From Gammaproteobacteria bacterium (lineage in GTDB: Bacteria; Pseudomonadota; Gammaproteobacteria; SZUA-229), in assembly GCA_029881795.1 (NCBI GenBank), contig JAOULX010000001.1, positions 310,001 through 374,000 on the forward strand: a DNA stretch of 64,000 bases, written 5' to 3'. Below are positions 58,888 through 64,000 of this stretch, piece after piece (the stretch's first letter is position 1; each line of letters starts with the position of its first letter). The notes below the pieces were generated by a model. It ran no database searches, was not told the DNA's origin, and was given only the letters and a program-made list of their open reading frames with translations. Made by a program: the position numbers and the translations under genes.

Positions 58888-60945
58888 ATGGCAGCAGGAA
58901 CAGGAACAGCTTCAGGGCTAAGTAAATTAGAATTAGGGTTGCTAGGGGTCGTTATTGGTACACTTCTGGCTGCCTTTGCTTTGTTCTTCTGGGCCAGTAG
59001 TGAGAGAGCAGATATTCAGAAACATCTGGAGATTGTTGCTAACGAGTCCTTAACATCACAACGGCTTTCAACGCAGGCACTTGAAGCGGCAGCAGGTAAA
59101 GCCGGATCATTTAAACAACTCGAAACATTGCGTAATGCTTATATCAAGACCATTAATCAGTTTAAAAAGGGTGATCCTGTAAAGGGTGTGGTACCGCTGC
59201 CTTCCGGTGTCAGTGCAGACTTTAAATCGATGGAAAAAATCTGGACCAGTTATCAGTCCGATATCAACATGATTCTTGAAGGTCTGGAACCTATATCTAA
59301 GGTTTCCGAATACGTTGTCGTTATCAATGAATTTATTCCACAGCTGCTGGCTTTTTCTGATGAAGTGGTCGGCATTCTGGTCAGAAAAAAAGCCGACCCT
59401 CAGCAAATATATATTGCCAGTCGTCAGTTGATGCTGACTCAGCGTATTGAAAATAATCTTAATCTGGTACTGGCTGGTGGTGAAGGTGCGACCACAGCGG
59501 CTGACCGTTTTGGTCGTGATGCGACCCTTTTTGGTAGTGTACTTGAAGGGATGCTTAAAGGCTTCCCCGGTCTCAATATTCAACGCGTTAAAGATGGCGA
59601 GGTTCGTGCCAAGTTGCGTGAAGTGGCAATGTTGTTTACCTCGGTGAGTGATCACGTTGATGCGATTCTGGAATTATCGCCGGTGTTGTTTGAAGTTAAA
59701 GATGCGGCCAGCAGGATGGAAGTAACAGCGGCTGCGCTGTTAACGGCGACGCAAAAACTTGAGCTGAGTATTCAGACAGAAGCTGGGCAGCTTGAATATA
59801 TCGATTTCGCGGTAATCTTCTTTGGTGTCGTGGCATTGTTAGCCTTCCTGTATTTTGGCTGGATCAATGTATCGAATGCTAAGGAACGTGAAGAACTGGC
59901 GCTGGAACAGAATCGCCGAAATCAGCGCGCAATTTTACGATTACTTGATGAAATGGCTAACCTGGCAGAAGGTGATTTAACCGTGCATGCGACGGTAACA
60001 GAAGAAATAACAGGAGCCATTGCAGACTCGGTCAACTACGCGATTGACGCTTTACGATCACTGGTAACTACCATCAACCTGACCGCGGTGCAGGTGTCTT
60101 CATCAGCTGAAAAGACTCAGGCAACAGCCGGACGCCTAGCCGATGCATCATCACACCAGGCCAGAGAAATCGCATCCGCATCAGCGGCTATCGCTGATAT
60201 GAGTGAATCGATGGATAAGGTATCAGAAAACGCTTCGCAGTCAGCAGAAGTTGCGAGGAAGTCAGTTGATATCGCTCAGCATGGTGCAACGCTGGTACGT
60301 AATAGTATTGCCGGTATGGATAATATCCGCGAACAAATTCAGGAAACATCAAAACGAATTAAACGTCTGGGTGAGTCATCTCAGGAAATCGGAGATATCG
60401 TCGGGCTGATCACAGAGATCGCCGATCAGACCAATATTCTGGCACTGAACGCGGCAATCCAGGCTTCGACGGCTGGTGATGCCGGACGTGGTTTCGCGGT
60501 TGTTGCCGATGAGGTACAGCGACTTGCGGAACGTTCATCAAATGCAACAAAACAGATCGAGGCACTGGTAAAAACTATCCAGGCCGATACCAACGAAGCG
60601 GTTCACTCAATGGAGCAGAGTACATCCGGAGTGGTAAGCGGAGGTAAGATGGCCGAGGATGCGGGTGAGGCACTGACCCGGATCGAGGATGTATCTACCG
60701 AGCTGGCAACACTGATCCAGGCTATTTCGGATTCAGCAAATCAGCAAACCGTTGTTGCAACAGATGTATCGAATACGATGAACGTTATCCAGGAAATTAC
60801 CGTACAAACATCTGAAGGTTCTGAAGAGACCTCTAACTCGATCGGAAACCTGAGCGAGATGGCAAATGAGCTGCGTAAGTCGGTTGCCGGATTTAAACTG
60901 CCGGATTCAGGTGATCAGGTAGAAACAGTGATACTGAATAATTAA
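58888..60945 (+). CDS. pilJ: Methyl-accepting chemotaxis protein PilJ
   Basis: A 685-aa membrane chemoreceptor for the Chp system. One membrane helix is at about residues 11-32, then a ~270-aa periplasmic region with PilJ-type domains, and a second helix at about 305-325. A HAMP-like region follows, and then the cytoplasmic signalling domain, whose conserved tip is [15 protein letters not shown] and [21 protein letters not shown] 58888 is preferred because GAGGAA (58873-58878) is correctly spaced; a GTG at 58882 is the alternative. pilK is missing between pilJ and chpA. Confidence 0.94.
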   Translation: MAAGTGTASGLSKLELGLLGVVIGTLLAAFALFFWASSERADIQKHLEIVANESLTSQRLSTQALEAAAGKAGSFKQLETLRNAYIKTINQFKKGDPVKGVVPLPSGVSADFKSMEKIWTSYQSDINMILEGLEPISKVSEYVVVINEFIPQLLAFSDEVVGILVRKKADPQQIYIASRQLMLTQRIENNLNLVLAGGEGATTAADRFGRDATLFGSVLEGMLKGFPGLNIQRVKDGEVRAKLREVAMLFTSVSDHVDAILELSPVLFEVKDAASRMEVTAAALLTATQKLELSIQTEAGQLEYIDFAVIFFGVVALLAFLYFGWINVSNAKEREELALEQNRRNQRAILRLLDEMANLAEGDLTVHATVTEEITGAIADSVNYAIDALRSLVTTINLTAVQVSSSAEKTQATAGRLADASSHQAREIASASAAIADMSESMDKVSENASQSAEVARKSVDIAQHGATLVRNSIAGMDNIREQIQETSKRIKRLGESSQEIGDIVGLITEIADQTNILALNAAIQASTAGDAGRGFAVVADEVQRLAERSSNATKQIEALVKTIQADTNEAVHSMEQSTSGVVSGGKMAEDAGEALTRIEDVSTELATLIQAISDSANQQTVVATDVSNTMNVIQEITVQTSEGSEETSNSIGNLSEMANELRKSVAGFKLPDSGDQVETVILNN

Positions 60946-61015
60946 ATAGCGGTTTGACTGACAAGCGTCGACACTACCTTGAAGAGTTAATAATGATATT
61001 GAATAGTAGTCATTG

Positions 61016-64000
61016 ATGATGAATCCGAGTGATACGATTGAATATAACTCGTTAGGTTGGGTGAAAAAAGAACTCGACCTGGTACTGGAAGATGCCCAGA
61101 AAGCATTCAATATATATATTGAAGACGCCTCAGAGTCGGCAAAATTGCAGGAGTGTATTGATCAGGTTCATCTGATTCACGGTACATTATTAATGGTAGA
61201 GCTGTATGGCGCTGCCATGCTTGCAGAAGAAATTGAAGTGCTGTTGCAGGCACTGTTAAACGCTGAAGTATCCGGTAATGATGAAATTTACCAGATGATC
61301 ATGGGCGCAATGCTCAGGTTGCCTGATTATTTAGACGGGCTTATCAGCGGTAATAAAGATGTTCCTATTGTTTTGCTTCCGGTTCTTAACGATCTGCGTG
61401 CTGCGCGTAATGAAACACTGCTTTCAGAAAATCTGTTGTTTTTCCCGGATATTGAATCAGATGACCTTGATGTAGAAGAAATCGAAGTCAGTGCAAAAAC
61501 CACAGATGACTTGCAGTCGCTGGCAAAACGTCTGCGTCCACATTTCCAGATAGGCTTACTGACCTGGTTCAAAGATGAGAAACCACTGTCAGGCCTGAAA
61601 AGAATTCAGGCTGTTATCAATGAGCTTGAAAAAAATTCAGTAGAAAAAAAGGTTAGGCGTTTATGGACAGTTGCATCCGCTTTACTTGAATCGCTGATTC
61701 ATAAAGGCATAGATTCAAGCATCACCATTAAGCTGCTGATAGGTAAAATTGACAGGCTAAATAAAGAATTAATTGATATGGGTGAAGCAGAGCTGGCGAA
61801 GTCAATGCCAACCGATATCATAAAAAATCTTTTATATTATATCGCCAGATCAGATTCGCTGGGAGAGCGGGTTTCCGGTATCAAGGACGCCTACCAGTTA
61901 AATGAATTACTGCCGGCTAATAATGCTGAAAATGAAGCGGCTCTCAATATGGGTGGCCCAAACATTGATCTGTTACAGACGGTTTCGCAGGCTATCAGAG
62001 AAGACTTTACCGAAGTCAAAGACGCGTTAGAGGTATTTGTTCATGGTGATGATCAGGACAAGTCAAAACTCGAACCGTTGCCAGTATTGCTGGCTAAAAT
62101 AGCTGATACCATGGGTATGCTGAGTCTGGGTACGCCGAGGCAGATGATACTTGAGCAAAAAACTCAGGTAGAAAAGTTTATCTCGAGTGGATCAGAAATT
62201 AGTGACAGCGAAGTAATGGAAGTCGCCAGTGTGTTGCTGAGTGCTGAAGCTAAACTGAATAACTTTATCGCACGTAAAAGTAACAGAGCAGATGATGAGA
62301 GCGAAGATGATGCTCATGATTCTGAATATCAGGAAGTCCTGTCATCGGTAGCGCGAGAAGCCTTGCTTGATTTCGGTCAGGCCAAGCAGTTGATTCTGTT
62401 GTTTGCAGATGCGCCAGATGATGTCAGTAATCTTGAACAAGTCATCAGACTGTTTGATGCGGCAAGCGGGGCATTATTTATGGCGCCGCTGGATACGCTG
62501 GCGCCATTATTAAGAGGCATCAGTGAATATATACAGACTGTTTTAATGCAGTCTCAGCAAATAATTCCGCAGCAACTGGATGTCTTGGCCGATGCAGTCA
62601 CCAGTATTGAATATTATCTGGAAGCGGTTATTGAGGGTCGTAAAGACCTCAAGGCTGATCTCAATTTCGGTCGTAGTGCGGTAGATAAACTGCGCCAGTA
62701 CACGGCAGAGTTTGACAGCACTGACGCGGTCGTCAGGCCAATTAAAGAAGATATTAAAGTAGCTGAGACAGTTCTTGATAGCAGCGAGACAAATACAGCT
62801 GAAACGCCGGTTGTTGCTGCTGAACCCAAAGCTAAAGCAGCGGTGATTCCGCATGCTGACCGTGATGGACTGCAAATAATTGCCGATGACATAGATGAAG
62901 AAATATTTGAAATCTTTATTGAAGAAGCACTTGAAGTGTTTTCGGATATTAATAACGCCTTGCCGCTGTGGAAAGCAGATAACGCTAATGAAGAGGCTCG
63001 TGCCACTATCAGGCGTTCATTTCATACATTAAAAGGCAGTGGCCGTCTGATCGGCGCAATGATGATAGGCGAATTTGCCTGGAGCATTGAAAACATGCTG
63101 AACAGAGTCATCGATAACAGCATTAATCTGAGCGCAGAAGTGTTTAATGTTATTGATGAGGCTGCGGCGGTCTTGCCACAACTGATTGAGCAGTTACAGG
63201 GCAGTAAGCAACCCGTTGTTAATCTGCATGAACTGATGGATCATGCAGATGCCCTGAGTAAGGGGGAAAACTACTCCCCCCCCGTTGAAACCGGGGTTGC
63301 TACAACAGTAGCCCCGGGTGAAGTACCAGCCCCTGATAATACCGAAGATGAGATCATCGATTTTGCGGACCTTGCATTAGCAGAACCTGCGGATGATGAC
63401 GGTGATGTTTTGCAATTCGAGTTGCCGGAAGACGAGCTTGAATTTGATGAAAGCATCGCAGATAAAGCCGAAGAGATTGAATTTGAACCAGCCGATATTG
63501 AATTGCTTGATCTGGACGTCGAAGAGTCGCCAGATGAAGTTTTAGACTCTGCAGATTTTGATACTGAGGATGCTGAAGAAATCAGCTTTGACCTGCCCGA
63601 AGTCAATGTGTCTGATGATTTTGAACTTGATGAGCCTGAGTTGGCAGTGTCCGGTTCCGAAAGTTTACATGCTTCACTCGACGATATTCCAGCCAAAGTC
63701 GAAATCGATGCTGAATTGTTTAGTATTTTTCGTGCTGAATCAGAAGGTCACCTGAATACAATTCGCAATATTCTGCTGAAAAATAGCACAGACGGCAGTG
63801 CTGTTGTACCCAATGATGAACTGACCCGGGCTTTGCATACGCTGTTTGGCAGCGCACGCACTGCCGAGGTGCCGGCTATTGGATCGGTTTCGGGAATTGC
63901 TGAAAAATACATCAAAATAAAACAGGAAAATAACGCCGCAGAAATTGATCAAGACGGCATCTCTGCGCTGAATCAGCTGGTAAGCAGTGTGACTGAAACA
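61016..64000 (+). CDS. chpA: ChpA/PilL chemotaxis histidine kinase, N-terminal part (runs off window)
   Basis: The frame is open from ATG 61016 (second ATG 61019) to the window end, 995 codons, so the protein is cut. It is the N-terminal regulatory half of a ChpA-type multi-domain CheA kinase. Residues about 1-600 are helical Hpt-like domains lacking clear phospho-histidines. An intact Hpt motif occurs at His670 (RRSFHTLKGSGR) and a second at His941 (RALHTLFGSAR). Between them is an acidic low-complexity linker (about residues 765-900). The kinase core and receiver must lie beyond the window. A C8 homopolymer is at 63276-63283. Confidence 0.92.
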   Translation, partial: MMNPSDTIEYNSLGWVKKELDLVLEDAQKAFNIYIEDASESAKLQECIDQVHLIHGTLLMVELYGAAMLAEEIEVLLQALLNAEVSGNDEIYQMIMGAMLRLPDYLDGLISGNKDVPIVLLPVLNDLRAARNETLLSENLLFFPDIESDDLDVEEIEVSAKTTDDLQSLAKRLRPHFQIGLLTWFKDEKPLSGLKRIQAVINELEKNSVEKKVRRLWTVASALLESLIHKGIDSSITIKLLIGKIDRLNKELIDMGEAELAKSMPTDIIKNLLYYIARSDSLGERVSGIKDAYQLNELLPANNAENEAALNMGGPNIDLLQTVSQAIREDFTEVKDALEVFVHGDDQDKSKLEPLPVLLAKIADTMGMLSLGTPRQMILEQKTQVEKFISSGSEISDSEVMEVASVLLSAEAKLNNFIARKSNRADDESEDDAHDSEYQEVLSSVAREALLDFGQAKQLILLFADAPDDVSNLEQVIRLFDAASGALFMAPLDTLAPLLRGISEYIQTVLMQSQQIIPQQLDVLADAVTSIEYYLEAVIEGRKDLKADLNFGRSAVDKLRQYTAEFDSTDAVVRPIKEDIKVAETVLDSSETNTAETPVVAAEPKAKAAVIPHADRDGLQIIADDIDEEIFEIFIEEALEVFSDINNALPLWKADNANEEARATIRRSFHTLKGSGRLIGAMMIGEFAWSIENMLNRVIDNSINLSAEVFNVIDEAAAVLPQLIEQLQGSKQPVVNLHELMDHADALSKGENYSPPVETGVATTVAPGEVPAPDNTEDEIIDFADLALAEPADDDGDVLQFELPEDELEFDESIADKAEEIEFEPADIELLDLDVEESPDEVLDSADFDTEDAEEISFDLPEVNVSDDFELDEPELAVSGSESLHASLDDIPAKVEIDAELFSIFRAESEGHLNTIRNILLKNSTDGSAVVPNDELTRALHTLFGSARTAEVPAIGSVSGIAEKYIKIKQENNAAEIDQDGISALNQLVSSVTET

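Overview
The window reads as an ordinary, gene-dense stretch of a gammaproteobacterial chromosome. Genes are tightly packed, often overlapping at stop/start codons. No insertion sequence, prophage, CRISPR array, rRNA or tRNA was seen. Several gene orders match those of Pseudomonas and relatives: coaBC-dut-algC-argB, def-fmt-rsmB followed by trkA-trkH, hisBHAFIE-tatABC, and pyrC'-pyrB-pyrR-ruvX-yqgE-tonB-gshB-pilGHIJ-chpA. The moderate base composition and the mix of genes would suit a marine Methylophaga/Thiotrichales-like gammaproteobacterium, but the genus is a guess.

Layout. 1-3.7 kb: end of a response regulator, comF, and a bioB-bioF biotin unit led by a small membrane protein. 3.9-8.1 kb: an outer-membrane barrel protein, a GGDEF-EAL c-di-GMP enzyme, a MazG-like protein and a small LysM-like secreted protein. 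8.1-18.1 kb: radC, coaBC, dut, algC-type mutase, argB, a DUF4124 protein, a TauE-type permease, pyrE, ubiA, glutathione reductase and a gamma carbonic anhydrase-like protein. 18.2-19.5 kb: two small secreted proteins. 19.5-28.0 kb: a long minus-strand run (dprA, smg, topA, tsaC, hemF, HopJ-like, N-terminal glutamine amidase, hemB, aroE). 28.0-36.7 kb: a LysM protein divergent from def-fmt-rsmB, then mgtC, trkA, trkH and a methyltransferase. 36.7-39.2 kb: an LpxL-like acyltransferase, small proteins and a TtcA-family protein. 39.2-39.8 kb: a gene-free region that appears to encode two tandem Csr/Rsm-type regulatory RNAs. 39.9-47.9 kb: pip, dtd, the his cluster, tatABC and a diguanylate cyclase. 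48.4-50.2 kb: a secreted trypsin-like protease with a GlyGly-CTERM tail. 50.2-57.1 kb: a minus-strand pyrimidine/housekeeping run including apbE and gshB. 57.4 kb to the end: the Pil-Chp chemosensory operon, with chpA cut by the window edge.

The most interesting signals are these. (1) Two minus-strand RNAs at 39.2-39.7 kb carry many GGA motifs, have hairpin terminators with GGA in the loop, and each has a GacA-type upstream box the same distance (66-67 bp) from its -10 element. (2) A homologue of the eukaryotic N-terminal glutamine amidase NTAQ1 retains its whole catalytic triad. (3) A dihydroorotase-like protein has lost its metal-binding HxH motif. (4) Topoisomerase I has a histone-like lysine tail in place of zinc fingers. 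(5) A strong minus-strand terminator at 47.9 kb has no gene to terminate.

Together the regulatory content (two c-di-GMP enzymes, candidate Csr/Rsm RNAs, the Pil-Chp system, a surface protease and Tat export) points to a bacterium that controls surface attachment, twitching and secretion.
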